64,000 bases of DNA, from NCBI RefSeq assembly GCF_964204645.1, contig NC_134030.1:1711855-1775854 (forward strand). The letters are read 5' to 3'. Source of the DNA: Tubulanus polymorphus (taxonomy: Eukaryota > Nemertea > Palaeonemertea > Tubulaniformes > Tubulanidae). The number at the start of each line of letters is the position of its first letter. The stretch's first letter is position 1. The translations under genes were made by a program, and so were the position numbers. A model generated the notes under the pieces. That model searched no databases and was not told where the DNA came from. It worked only from the letters and a program-made list of their open reading frames with translations. Below, piece after piece: positions 53,563 to 64,000 of the stretch.

Positions 53563-55330
53563 GATGATCTGTTAATTACACTCATGGTTGTGCTGGCTAC
53601 TGATATGGGAGGTATGTATCGTATCTGGAGCCAATTTCACTTTGATTCCAACAACTAATTTCTTATGATTCTCCATTTCATTTTCCATTAGAAGGAACTG
53701 TGTTATTATGATTTGTCTGAGTGTCCGTTAATGTTAGTTGAACTGTAACTCAGAGAAGTGAACCGTGGATGTGACAACTCCACACAGATGTCATGTATGT
53801 ATCTGGACAATTTTCATTATCAATGTCTTTCTGTTTTAGTTTTCCGCAGAAGAATCTGATAAATATAATGTTATGGACTTTGTGTTTTTCTTTTGAGCGT
53901 CTATCATCATTAGCTTATTTCATCATTAACAATTTTATTAATTTTTTCCTTCAGTTTAAAGAATCTGTTTAAGGAGATGATCTGTTAATTACACTCATGG
54001 TTGTGCTAGCTACTGATGAGTGGTATGTATCGTATATGGAGCCAATTTCTATTTGATTTCAACAACTAATTTCTTATGATTTTATTCAGTTTGTTTTCCT
54101 TCAGAAGAAACTTTGTTATTATCAATTGACTGAGCCTCCATCATTATTAGTTAAACTGTAACTGAGAGACATGAACCACGAATATCCTAACTCTTTAGTC
54201 AATGTGTATGTATCAGGACAACTTTCTGATTATCGATATCTTACCGTATGATTTTCCTGCAGAAGAATCTGATGAATATAATGTTATGGACTGAATGTGT
54301 TTTTCATTTTACTGTCCATCATCATTAGTTTAACTATAACTGAAGAGACCTGAACCAGGGATGTTATAATTCCAATGTTGATATATATGTATCACGACAA
54401 CTTTCGTTATCAATGATTTTCATTTTTCGAAATCTATGAAATACGGTAGATGTGTGATTGAATCTATATTGTTCTCATTTCAGAGTCTGCTACATACATG
54501 TGATACGTGCACAGAGAGACAAATTATATTAATTTTAAACACTTATCCCTTAGTTATCAATGATTTTCCATATTGTTTTAATCTGTTAGGAGAACTGAAC
54601 TCTGGTCCTGAACATGTTTCAACTCTTCTATCAATAAGTGGTTTGTATGGAAACAGAATTTCCTGCAATAGAATCTGATGAATAGATGTCATGATATTAT
54701 GTTATTCTCATTTCAGTGTCCATCATTATAAGTTGAACTGTACAGAAACCAATAGCTGAATTGAACTGATCTCCGCAGTCAATGGTTGCAGATGGCTACA
54801 GATACGAGTGGTATGTGTGTATGGACACAAATTCATTTTCAACAACTGATTTGTATTTTATATTCTGTAGAGGAATCTTTGAGAGATAGATGTTATAGAA
54901 TCTGTTATTTTCAGTGTTGATCAATGTTAGTTGAACTGTAATGAGTAGAACCAGTAGTTACTCCACAGTCAATGGTTTAGTCAGTTACAGACATACATAC
55001 AAATAGTCAGCAATAATTCCCTCAAGTGCTGTTCTGTTAAGACAATTTGTTGTAAGTAAACCCACAATGTACGTGTTGTGGTTTGTGTGTATGGAGACAA
55101 TTTCATTATTTTCATTATTTGTTAGGCAATGACAAATTGTCCATGGGATGACCGATTATCAGTAGATGACCAGGGAACAGTCTACATGTATGTATCGAGA
55201 CAATTTTCTGTTGTTTTGAGGAATCTATAAGAGATAAATGTTATAGAATCTGTTATTCTTATTTCAGTGTCCGTCATCATGAGTTGAAACAAATATCTGA
55301 TTTGAAGTGAACTCTGCAGTCATTCAACAG
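53560..55330 (+). repeat. degenerate about 412-bp tandem units
   Basis: AGGAGATGATCTGTTAATTA and ACTCATGGTTGTGCT recur at about 53559 and about 53973. Shorter derived pieces (AGAAGAATCTGATGAATA, TAGTTGAACTGTAACTGAGA, GTATGTATC) recur to 55330. GG|GTATGT and TTTCAG| words at regular spacing make them look like decayed exon and intron duplicates. No protein frame spans them. Confidence 0.8.
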
Positions 55331-55790
55331 TTGAGGAGCCCTAACACATATATAAGTTACGTATTAGTGATATTTACCACTGACAGACAATTAAAACAAC
55401 TTGTATAATAATGATTCACTGTTTGTGAATGAACTTGTGAACAGTCGCTACTCCTTAATGCTATCAGTTACAGCCACCTTCTGATAAAATCTCTGTCTAA
55501 ACCTCTTGCATGATCATCTATATCTCAATTATAATATAATAAATACTAATCCTTCATTTTAACTCTCTTCTATTCTAATAAATTGTCAAAAGATGGTTGT
55601 CATTGATAGAATTAGGGACGCTATACAGCTGGCTAATTGTCATAATCTAAACCCTTTTTGTGTTCACTGCATACTCTGTGACCCTCCACTTGAATTTTAA
55701 TTGATTCAATTTCACCAACTTTTTATATTTTTTTTCATGTCAGCGTCAATCATTTTTACCTGCTGCAGGTAGAAATGAATCCACTGCTTG
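55330..55790. other. AT-rich stretch
   Basis: I see nothing supported. Confidence 0.4.
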
Positions 55791-55796
55791 AGTGGC

Positions 55797-56890
55797 TATA
55801 AAAGTCGTTGGTGAAGACAAGTACACTCAATTGGAGACAATAATTTCTTTTAGATCTGACAGTGGTAGGAATTGTAACATTTTTATATATAAGGGGCACA
55901 TCTAGAAAATTGGAAGACACGTTTTAATTGATATCTGTTATTTTACGTGTTTCAGCTTCAAAATTATCCGAGTTCTACCAAATGAGATTATTCACCCATG
56001 AAGACTCGACTGATTCATACCCACATAAGGTAGTTGTACTTTCATTTTTATTAAACATTTCAATAATTAAAATTGGCGATATTAAGAAGAAAAAAGAAAT
56101 TCGTAAAAATTGCATTATTTAAAGTACTTAAAACCTATTCATAAATAACAATGCGGTACCGCTACATAACAGATGGCACCACTATACGGTCGTTGCTACT
56201 ACTAGACTGGTTACCTGTATAATAAGTACAATACAATGAATTTTATTCGCACGGTGACGTATGTATTGGCATTGAAGCGCTCACTTATAATTCTATTGTA
56301 TTGAATGTGGATACTATGTAGACCCAGAAAACCACGAAGGCTGCATTACGATTGCACCTTACACACAGGGCCACCTTCGGTTATCGGAGTCAGTCGACTT
56401 ATAATAGTCCCGAGTAACTCATGTCAAATGTCGGAAGTATATTCCGGAAATAGTTCGAAAATCAAGCGCATTCGGTTATTAGTTCCAACCACTAGTCGAC
56501 TAGCTACCGATTACCGAATTTGGCCCAGCCTGTCTAACTCTGGATTCGCAACTGGCAACCGAGTTAAGTGCTTCTCGCTAGCCAGGTTGCCGCTAAGCGG
56601 CCACCAGTCTATAATATTAACCCAATCACACGTTGTCTGTCACTCGCTGATTCGCTACGCATCTGATTGGCTAGATATATAGACTGGTGGCCGCTTGACC
56701 ATTGAGGCAAGCGAGGATGGTTGCGTGACTTATCGAAATGTTCGCTTGCCACAGCAGGAATACCATCCAATGTAATAAGTGTTTATGTATTAATTGTAGG
56801 AATGCCTGGTGATGTAGATCAAGTTCACAGAAACTGAAAACAGAAAGAAACCTTGCGGAATCTATTGTGTATAAATAAATATATTTATTA
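55797..56890 (+). CDS. weak small-gene candidate with TATA box and poly(A) signal
   Basis: TATAAAAG at about 55797 precedes a GTGG|GTAGGA-like donor near 55865. An acceptor, CGTGTTTCAG, precedes 55957, where one frame codes SKLSEFYQMRLFTHEDSTDS and then YPHK up to AAG|GTAGTT (56029). A second acceptor, TTAATTGTAG (about 56800), would add ECLVM and a stop, followed by AATAAA at about 56873. The longest product starting at an ATG is about 21 codons. Splice, promoter and poly(A) signals line up, but the coding part is tiny and could be noncoding. Confidence 0.25.
56594..56697. mobile_element. 104-bp palindromic insertion
   Basis: AAGCGGCCACCAGTCTATA (about 56594-56612) and its exact complement (about 56678-56697) flank about 65 bp. 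The core CCAGTCTA links it to similar pieces at 18905-19200 and 58258-58317. The 125-codon frame at 56305-56682 runs into it and is not accepted. Confidence 0.75.
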
Positions 56891-56899
56891 TCGTGTTGT

Positions 56900-57910
56900 G
56901 TTGTTTATTTTGAGCGATCTGTGGTGATTCAACCACTTGGTCCTCTCAAGTTTTTTCCCCATCCAAATTTTTGAATCCGTTTGCGCCGTTTTTACTGAAG
57001 TGATCTTTAAATTTGTATTGGTTCTAAAATTTAGACAGGTCTTAAATTCTTTCAGTTGCGGCCACCTCTCGACAAAAATCTATTGTACTAATCCTTAATA
57101 ACTTTTAATAACTTCTAATCGCATGCGTCGAAAGGTGGCTGTCATAGATGGAATTAGAGATATGATCGATGTCTAAGAGGAATACAATTGCGTTTAATTT
57201 GAAACTGCTAAACAGTTGCAGTAAGAGTTAAATAACGATCATCACTGTATCTATGCTTGTGATGCTTGTTCCACTCTCAGTAATTACAGAGCTGCCAACT
57301 GTTACTGATTTCCAGTATTAGTTAGTATTTTATAACGAGAAATACTGATCTGATTTGTGAAGGTCTTGCCGTTGATTACTGATTGATTGAACATTCCTTT
57401 CATATTTCAATGAAACCTTACTGAAAAAAATTCAATTTGCTACTGATAGGACTTTTCAAAGGTTGGCAGCCCTGTAGTTATCTTGGTCTCGCAACTTTAC
57501 CACCTCAGTACCGGCGACGCATCACTCGTAGTCCTCCCCTTCCATGCCGCGCATTTAGCTATCCTCGCTTGCCGCGTTTAATTGGATGCGTTGTTTTTGT
57601 ACCAATAAATGGGCGCCAATTTAAACCCCGGCAAGCGAGGATTTATTTGCCACCGTTTGCTCCAGTACTGTGCCATTGTCAGTTAGACTGGGTCTGAAAT
57701 GGTGGTGGCAAGCTGCATGTCTGGACTGCGCGACCAACATTTTCCGTTTCTACATCCGAAATCTACACGTTTTCTTGGCACGTGGTAATAAGAGTGTGGT
57801 TGGTTTTTGTTCGAACACGCCTCTGGTAGTACACTGGTTGCCAGTCTCTACTTTCCTGCTAGACTGGTTGCCTGACCCATTCAATATCAAATTGAAGATA
57901 GAGACCAGTA
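56900..57910. other. no supported gene
   Basis: The frames at 57437-57697 and 57670-57945 have no splice, start or motif support. CTGGTTGCC/CCAGTCT words near 57835-57870 mark more of the dispersed palindromic family. Confidence 0.4.
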
Positions 57911-57914
57911 ATCG

Positions 57915-58239
57915 GAGGCGTTTTTACGAGCATCCGATTTCGTGAACGATTTGCTCCGATCGTACGATCGAATCGAACGTTCGTAAAAATGACGATGGAT
58001 TTGGCTAATCACATGACATAAATATGGCGACGTTGAGGAAAAAAATGTATGGTTTTGAACTACCCGGTGCCGCCATCTTGGAAACCAAATCGCTCGCCGA
58101 GCGAGTTGGTCGATTTCAAAAATCGATCGGAAAATCGTGTTCGTAAAAACGCCGATCGTGAAATCGATCGCAAAAATCGGTGCTCGTAAATGCGTTCCTA
58201 CGATCGATCGCAAAAATCGAATGCTCGTAAAAACGCCTC
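57915..58239. mobile_element. 325-bp MITE
   Basis: Terminal inverted repeats GAGGCGTTTTTACGAGCAT and ATGCTCGTAAAAACGCCTC. The interior is rich in CGATCG words and self-complementary. Flanking 3-bp sequences (CGG, CAG) do not match perfectly. It shares its GGCGYTTTTACGA start with the element at 58342. Confidence 0.85.
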
Positions 58240-58257
58240 AGTCTACCTTCCGGCAGG

Positions 58258-58317
58258 TGTAGACTGGTCGACTGTCTAATGCAGGTGGCGCAAAATTAGA
58301 CAGGCGACCAGTCTACA
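58258..58317. mobile_element. 60-bp near-perfect palindrome
   Basis: TGTAGACTGGTCG, one mismatch, CTGTCTAAT, a short loop, then the complement. It belongs to the CCAGTCTA family and sits between two MITEs. Confidence 0.85.
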
Positions 58318-58341
58318 TTTTCAAGTTTGACTTGTTGCCTA

Positions 58342-58748
58342 AGGCGCTTTTACGAAACTGAATCTTTGTAAATCGATTTAAGTTTCACATTTACGGCACG
58401 CGGTTTAGTGAATCGGATTTGGTAAATCAACTCGTTTATGGACGTGGTTTAGTAAACTGATTTATTAAATCGACTAACTTGCTCGGCGAGCGAGTTAGCG
58501 GCGATTTAGTCAGTGAAATCCAACATGGCGTCCTCTTCGACCGCGGGCTTAAGACATCTATCGCAGACCATCATCTATCAATAATTCGGTCACCATTGAC
58601 GCCCATTTTCTTTTGAATCGCGACCTTTAAATTGATAAATTGATTCGACTCATTTACGAAAAACGATTCGATTTACTAATCCTTACGTTTTCCAACATCG
58701 AATCGGAATTAGCTAAACCGAATCAGATTCAATTTCGTAAAAGCGCCT
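58342..58748. mobile_element. 407-bp MITE with CTA target duplication
   Basis: Ends AGGCGCTTTTACGAAACTGA and the complement TTCGTAAAAGCGCCT; CTA occurs on both sides (58339-58341, 58749-58751). The 3-bp duplication fits PIF/Harbinger-type MITEs, though usual targets are TWA. No transposase. Confidence 0.85.
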
Positions 58749-58959
58749 CTAACGTCATTCATCCTCATTTGCCAGGGGTCAAGTATCACCCCGAACTCGC
58801 TTCAACCAGCTTTAGCGCAGTGGGTTCGAATGCCTTGACGGGTGAAGATGAGTCGATGATGTTCAGAATAGTTTCCGGTGACCAATCTAATATCAACTGT
58901 CAGACTAGGCAACCAGTTTAAAGATCAAAATGGTAACCAAACTACACTACTGATGCTTA

Positions 58960-59610
58960 TTCGGAGTGGTCCTGATGCTGAATAGAGGATATACAGGGGT
59001 GTCCCGGGTTTGAAACCCAGTAATTACTGACACAGATTCAGAGTGTGATCCTGACGCTGAATAGAGGATGTACAGGGGTGTCCCGAGTTCGAACCAAGTA
59101 ATTACTGATACTGGATTCAGAGTGTGGTCCTGATGCTGAATAGAGGATGTACAGGGGTGTCCCGGGTTCGAACCTAGTAATTACTGACACAGATTCAGAG
59201 TGTGATCCTGACGCTGAATAGAGGATGTACAGGGGTGTCCCGGGTTCGAACCCAGTAATTACTGACACTGGATTCAGAGTGTGGTCCTGATGCTGAATAG
59301 AGGATGTACAGGGGTGTCCCGGGTTCGAACCTAGTAATTACTGACACAGATTCAGAGTGTGATCCTGACGCTGAATAGAGGATGTACAGGGGTGTCCCGA
59401 GTTCGAACCAAGTAATTACTGATACTGATTCAGAGTGTGGTCCTGACGCTGAATAGAGGATGTACAGGGGTGTCCCGGGTTCAACCCAGTAATTTCTGTG
59501 AACTGATTCAGAGTGTGGTCCTGATGCTGAATAGAGGATGAACAGGGGTGTCCCGGGTTCGAACCCAGTAATTACTGACACCGACTCGGAGTTGTCCTGA
59601 TGCACTCAAT
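58960..59610. repeat. 79-bp array, 8 copies, with GGGTTCGAACCC
   Basis: Units contain GAATAGAGGATGTACAGGGG, TGTCCCGGGTTCGAACCC and TAATTACTGACACTG. GGTTCGAACCC matches the tRNA B-box consensus, but no A box or cloverleaf is apparent. Minus frames at 59038-59605 are repeat artefacts. Confidence 0.9.
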
Positions 59611-59784
59611 ATTCGGCTGCAGGTATAGCCTTGGGATACCCTTATTTATAAAAGTGTGATTATTTCAAAAGTTTGGTCGGGTATGTTGAATCATCAACTG
59701 AAGCGCTTCCATGATGTATTGAAGAACAAAATAAATATAAAAAGTAGGAGTGTTTTTGTTTTTGATCATCAATCAAAGTTATAA

Positions 59785-59790
59785 TTTATT
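59785..59790 (-). terminator. poly(A) signal, copy 1
   Basis: AATAAA on the minus strand, about 55 bp after the stop of the secreted-peptide gene. The matching signal of copy 2 is at 62194-62199. Confidence 0.6.
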
Positions 59791-59845
59791 AATTTTCATA
59801 TATTACATGATGTGGAATCAGTAGTTTATCCACCGTGGAATCAGT

Positions 59846-60175
59846 TTATCCACTGTAATCGCGATTTCTGTATTTCTTATATCCTTCGGAATACCCGCGA
59901 CGAGCGAGATCACGAGCGATTTCTTCTTCAGTAGAATCATCAACTGCAGCTTTAGCGTTCACCATCGACCACAAACAGATCACTAACAACATGATTGGAA
60001 GTAAACTTCTCAACATTTTCATCACCATTGACGCTAAAAATGAGATTAAAGTGAACGTTTCATTATCATCGATATAATTGCTTAATTCTAGAGCCGGAAA
60101 ATTATTTGTACTTTTTAAACGTCACAAGATTGATTAATGTATAACGTGAAATTACAATCATAACTTACCGATCAT
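59846..60175 (-). CDS. small secreted peptide precursor, copy 1
   Basis: Coding parts 60175-60169 and 60033-59846 join across a 135-bp GT-AG intron (ATG ATC G|GTAAGT...TTTTTAG|CG TCA), giving 64 residues. If the first exon is ignored, translation from 60028 gives 60. Residues about 9-28 (LRSLLPIMLLVICLWSM) form a clear signal peptide ending VNA|K. Then follow an acidic spacer (DDSTEEEIARDLARR) and GYSEGYKKYRNRDYSG. The RR could be a prohormone cleavage site, and the final Gly could donate an amide. There are no cysteines in the mature part. A 5' UTR exon (60230-60169, acceptor TTTATTTTAG) and a first exon ending at 60478 (AAG|GTAAGT) lie upstream. Family unknown; neuropeptide or antimicrobial peptide are both possible. 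Confidence 0.75.
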
Positions 60176-60477
60176 TTTAACAGTTGTTTTTTTTCGACAA
60201 ATCACAGATTTATACGAGCAATTTACGAACCTAAAATAAAGATAAATACATCGGTGATGTTTGGACTGATTTTCAGCAGTCGTCACAAATATCCACTCAC
60301 ATCTCTAAACCAACATCTGGTTCTAGGTAAAATTAGCAGAATTAAACAGATACAAGTTTCTACAATATTCGTCAGAAATTTGAAATAATTTCTCGTAGAT
60401 TATATCTCTAGAAACAACAACTAAATCATCAGATCAATCTTGACTCAATGATTCATACAGCATCAAAATCAACTTAC

Positions 60478-60529
60478 CTTCGAAACGATTCCGAGTCGAT
60501 GAAATGTTGATGAAACTGGTCGGTTTATA
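60478..60529 (-). promoter_or_regulatory. TATA box and first exon, copy 1
   Basis: TATAAA at 60529-60524 (minus) lies about 45 bp before the exon end AAG|GTAAGT at 60478, so transcription would start near 60500. It is placed correctly for the secreted-peptide gene and is repeated unchanged in copy 2. Confidence 0.6.
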
Positions 60530-60539
60530 TTGAAACCCG

Positions 60540-61540
60540 GGTTCATTGTTGCGATTCAAACTCTGCTGGAAATTTCGAATGCGTGCGAAAAATTCACTCG
60601 ACCAAAGATAGAAATAATAGATGGTTATTTACCACTAACTGTCCCCCGCGCCTCGCTCCGCGGGCCCCGTGCGTCATAGTTAGATCTGTCTATTATTTCT
60701 GTCTCTGGTTCAGTAACCTTTTCGCGTGCGTTCGATGTTTATCGCGTTTTTCCGACAATAAGCCACAGATTCGACGACTATTGAATTCAGGTTTGTGAAT
60801 TCACGCTTTGATAATTCGGGACAATGAATGACAGTGTGAGATAGAGACAGGTTGCATCGATACTCACTCGTGATCTCGCTCGAAGTTTTATGAGTTAAGT
60901 GGGGTTAACTGCATTTTGACCCGACGAAATTGATTGTTTCATTTGTTGTAAGAAATTGAGCATTATTTTGTCGAATGGGATATTTTTCCTTTTAATTTGT
61001 TGTGAACGATTTCGTAGGTCCTTCAGATCTTCACTGGACCAGCAGTAAACGATACTAATTATTACTTAAAAGTGATTTATATTATAAAACTGTCGAGATT
61101 TTCAAATTGAATCGATACCAATATTGCCATCTTCAGAAATACTCAAGCACCTGTTTCAGCATTCCTGGATATGACCAAGAGGATAAAGTTATAATTTTGA
61201 ATGAAATACAATAGCTCAAAGGAAACATTTCAGACTCTTTTTATACTTAGTGTGCAGGGATTTTATATTAACTTTACAACACGGACTCAGAATGTTTTAT
61301 CCATGGTTATAATGAGGACAACATCAGTATTCCTGAAGTTGACCATTAAGGATAAAGTCTAAACGTTGAATAAAATACACTTCTTCAAGGAGATCATTTC
61401 AAACTATTCTTATTCTTGTGCATGGATTTTATATCATCTTAACAACTCAACACTGTGAAGAGTGTTTCATTATTGGATGTTCAGAATCTTTTTCTCAGAC
61501 AAAATTAGCGGCAGCTCCGCACAGTTTACTGAAGCCAGTG
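60540..61540. other. upstream and intergenic part of the duplicated unit
   Basis: The + frame at 60583-60798 (repeated at 62992-63207 with one residue changed) lies in the promoter region of the opposite-strand gene and has no splice or homology support. Two decayed CCTGAAG/GATAAAGT units occur at about 61160-61200 and 61332-61375. Confidence 0.45.
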
Positions 61541-61544
61541 GTCC

Positions 61545-62005
61545 TGGTGCTGTCTGGAGAATGAACAGGAAATGTCCCGGGTTCGAACCCTGTTATTCCT
61601 GACAGTATTCAGAGAATTCCTAATGCTGGATAGAGGATGTACAGGGTGGTCCCGGGTTTCGAATCCAGTAATTACTGACACTGACTCGGAGTGGTCCTGA
61701 TGCTGAATAAAGGATGTACAGGGGTGTCCCGAGTTCGAACCCACTAATAACTTGTACTTATTCAGAGTGGTCCTGATGCTGAATAGAGGATATACAGGGG
61801 TGTCCTGAGTTTGAACCCAGTAATTACTGACACTGATTCAGAGTGGTCCTGATGCTGAATAGAGGATGTACAGGGGTGTCCCGGGTTCGAACCCAGTAAT
61901 TACTGATACTTATTCAGAGTGTGGTCCTGATGCTGAATAGAAGATGAACAGGGGTGTCCCGGGTTCGAACCCAGTAATTACTGACACCGACTCAGAGTTG
62001 TCCTG
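61545..62005. repeat. 79-bp array, second block, about 6 copies
   Basis: Same unit as 58960-59610. The first unit (TGTCTGGAGAATGAACAGGA) is diverged and marks the junction of the 2.4-kb duplication; it recurs at 63957-64000. Confidence 0.9.
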
Positions 62006-62254
62006 ATGCACTCAATATTCGGCTGCAGGTATAGCCTTGGGATACCCCTTATTTATAGAAGTGTGATTATTTCCAAAGTTTGGTCTCGGGTATGTTGAAT
62101 CATCAACTGAAGCGCTTCCATGATGTATTGAAGAACAAAATGAATATAAAAAGTAGGAGTGTTTTTGTTTTTGATCATCGATCAAAGTTATAATTTATTA
62201 ATTTTCATATATTACATGATGTGGAATCAGTAGTTTATCCACCGTGGAATCAGT

Positions 62255-62584
62255 TTATCCACTGTAATCGCGATTTCTGTATTTCTTATATCCTTCGGAA
62301 TACCCGCGACGAGCGAGATCACGAGCGATTTCTTCTTCAGTAGAATCATCAACTGCAGCTTTAGCGTTCACCATCGACCACAAACAGATCACTAACAACA
62401 TGATTGGAAGTAAACTTCTCAACATTTTCATCACCATTGACGCTAAAAATGAGATTAAAGTGAACGTTTCATTATCATCGATATAATTGCTTAATTCTAG
62501 AGCCGGAAAATTATTTGTACTTTTTAAACGTCACAAGATTGATTAATGTATAACGTGAAATTACAATCATAACTTACCGATCAT
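62255..62584 (-). CDS. small secreted peptide precursor, copy 2
   Basis: Coding parts are 62584-62578 and 62442-62255, with the same 135-bp intron. The predicted precursor is identical to copy 1, including signal peptide, acidic spacer, RR and the C-terminal GYSEGYKKYRNRDYSG. Splice sites, TATA box (62938-62933) and AATAAA (62199-62194) are all retained. Substitutions between the units fall in introns and intergenic DNA, which shows that this copy is a recent, apparently intact duplicate. Confidence 0.75.
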
Positions 62585-62886
62585 TTTAACAGTTGTTTTT
62601 TTTCGACAAATCACAGATTTATACGAGCAATTTACGAACCTAAAATAAAGATAAATACATCGGTGATGTTTGGACTGATTTTCAGCAGTCGTCACAAATA
62701 TCCACACACATCTCTAAACCAACATCTGGTTCTAGGTAAAATTAGCAGAATTAAACAGATACAATTTTCTACAATATTCGTCAGAAATTTGAAATAATTT
62801 CTCGTAGATTATATCTCCAGAAACAACAACTAAATCATCAGATCAATCTTGACTCAATGATTCATACAGCATCAAAATCAACTTAC

Positions 62887-62938
62887 CTTCGAAACGATTC
62901 CGAGTCGATGAAATGTTGATGAAACTGGTCGGTTTATA
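62887..62938 (-). promoter_or_regulatory. TATA box and first exon, copy 2
   Basis: TATAAA at 62938-62933 and exon end AAG|GTAAGT at 62887, in the same arrangement as copy 1. Confidence 0.6.
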
Positions 62939-64000
62939 TTGAAACCCGGGTTCATTGTTGCGATTCAAGCTCTGCTGGAAATTTCGAATGCGTGCGAAAA
63001 ATTCACTCGACCAAAGATAGAAATAATAGATGGTTATTTACTACTAACTGTCCCCCGCGCCTCGCTCCGCGGGCCCCGTGCGTCATAGTTAGATCCGTCT
63101 ATTATTTCTGTCTCTGGTTCAGTTACCTTTTCGCGTGCGTTCGATGTTTATCGCGTTTTTCCGACAATAAACCACAGATTCGACGACTATTGAATTCAGG
63201 TTTGTGAATTCACGCTTTGATAATTCGGGACAATGAATGACAGTGTGAGATAGAGACAGGTTGCATCGATACTCACTCGTGATCTCGCTCGAAGTTTTAT
63301 GAGTTAAGTGGGGTTAACTGCATTTTGACCCGACAAAATTGATTGTTTCATTTGTTGTAAGAAATTGAGCATTATTTTGTCGAATGGGATATTTTTCCTT
63401 TTAATTTGTTGTAAACGATTTCGTAGGTCCTTCAGATCTTCACTGGACCAGCAGTAAACGATACTAATTATTACTTAAAAGTGATTTACATTATAAAACT
63501 GTCGAGATTTTCAAATTGAATCAATACCAATATTGCCATCTTCAGAAATACTCAAGCACCTGTTTCAGCATTCCTGGATCTGACTACGAGGATAAAGTTA
63601 TAATTTTGAATGAAATACAATAGCTCAAAGGAAACATTTCAGACTCTTTTTATACTTAGTGTGCAGGGATTTTATATTAACTTTACAACACGGACTCAGA
63701 ATGTTTTATCCATGGTTATAATGAGGACAACATCAGTATTCCTGAAGTTGACTATTAAGGATAAAGTCTAAACGTTGAATAAACTACACTTCTTCAAGGA
63801 GATCATTTCAAACTATTTTTATTCTTTTGCATGGATTTTATATCATCTTAACAACTCAACACTGTGAAGAGTGTTTCATTATTGGATGTTCAGAATCTTT
63901 TTCTCAGACAAAATTAGCGGCAGCTCCGCACAGTTTACTGAAGCCAGTGGTCCTGGTGCTGTCTGGAGAATGAACAGGAAATGTCCCGGGTTCGAACCCT

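Larger units (their letters stand above)
59620..64000. repeat. 2.4-kb tandem duplication (second copy runs off the window)
   Basis: Positions in about 59620-61590 recur about 2409 bp later with roughly 1% differences and a few small indels. Each unit contains the secreted-peptide gene, the decayed CCTGAAG/ACGTTGAATAAA motifs, and the start of a 79-bp array. The unit boundary lies in that array, which suggests unequal crossing-over between arrays. A third unit may follow beyond 64000. Confidence 0.95.

Noticed and set aside
56305-56682. 125-codon + strand ORF
   Set aside because: No ATG-supported start or splice context, and the end lies in a palindromic insertion.
59038-59605. Minus-strand ORFs with GFEPGTPLYILYSASG repeats
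   Set aside because: Translation of the 79-bp array.
58960-59610. tRNA gene suggested by GGGTTCGAACCC
   Set aside because: No A box, acceptor stem or cloverleaf can be formed around the B-box-like word.
60583-60798. 71-codon + strand ORF repeated at 62992-63207
   Set aside because: It is preserved only because the whole 2.4-kb unit was duplicated; it overlaps the promoter of the opposite-strand gene and has no signature of its own.

Overview
The window looks like nuclear DNA from an invertebrate animal, most plausibly a marine spiralian, although no marker gene fixes the taxon. It is AT-rich, with small GT-AG introns, short exons, many minisatellites, MITE-sized palindromic insertions and a DIRS-like reverse transcriptase relic. 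No bacterial operon, rRNA or convincing tRNA gene is visible. Most long open frames lie inside tandem repeats and are not genes.

The best gene is on the + strand from about 19.5 to 40.14 kb. It has a probable untranslated first exon (about 19500-19563) and nine coding exons (23309-40143). They splice in frame to a predicted 336-residue, low-complexity, probably nuclear protein with a polyglutamine tract, proline-rich stretches and basic clusters. I recognise no family. Its introns hold a 2.6 kb GTTAGATCGC-type array, a 47-bp minisatellite, a DIRS-like relic expanded by a 40/56-bp minisatellite and split by a 1.2 kb transposon, a 2.1 kb 63-bp satellite and a CpG-rich patch.

Roughly 5.0-15.8 kb holds an inverted, scrambled and decayed set of copies of this gene on the - strand, head-to-head with the + gene. 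Single exons have been amplified, above all the first coding microexon, which has about 17 copies. Several copies lack introns that the + gene has, and several carry frameshifts.

From 40.7 to 55.7 kb there is a chain of tandem arrays: 121-bp hairpin units, GATACACACCAGCAG units, 34-bp units, exon-like cassettes with splice signals, 46-bp units, about 245-bp units with nested palindromes, a large foldback structure (49.74-52.94 kb), 53-bp units and about 412-bp units. From 55.8 to 58.9 kb there are MITE-like palindromes and one weak gene candidate.

The right end (about 59.6-64.0 kb) is a recent 2.4 kb tandem duplication. Each copy carries an intact three-exon - strand gene for a small secreted peptide precursor, with TATA box, signal peptide, acidic spacer, dibasic site and tyrosine/arginine-rich tail. 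This is the second well-supported gene in the window.
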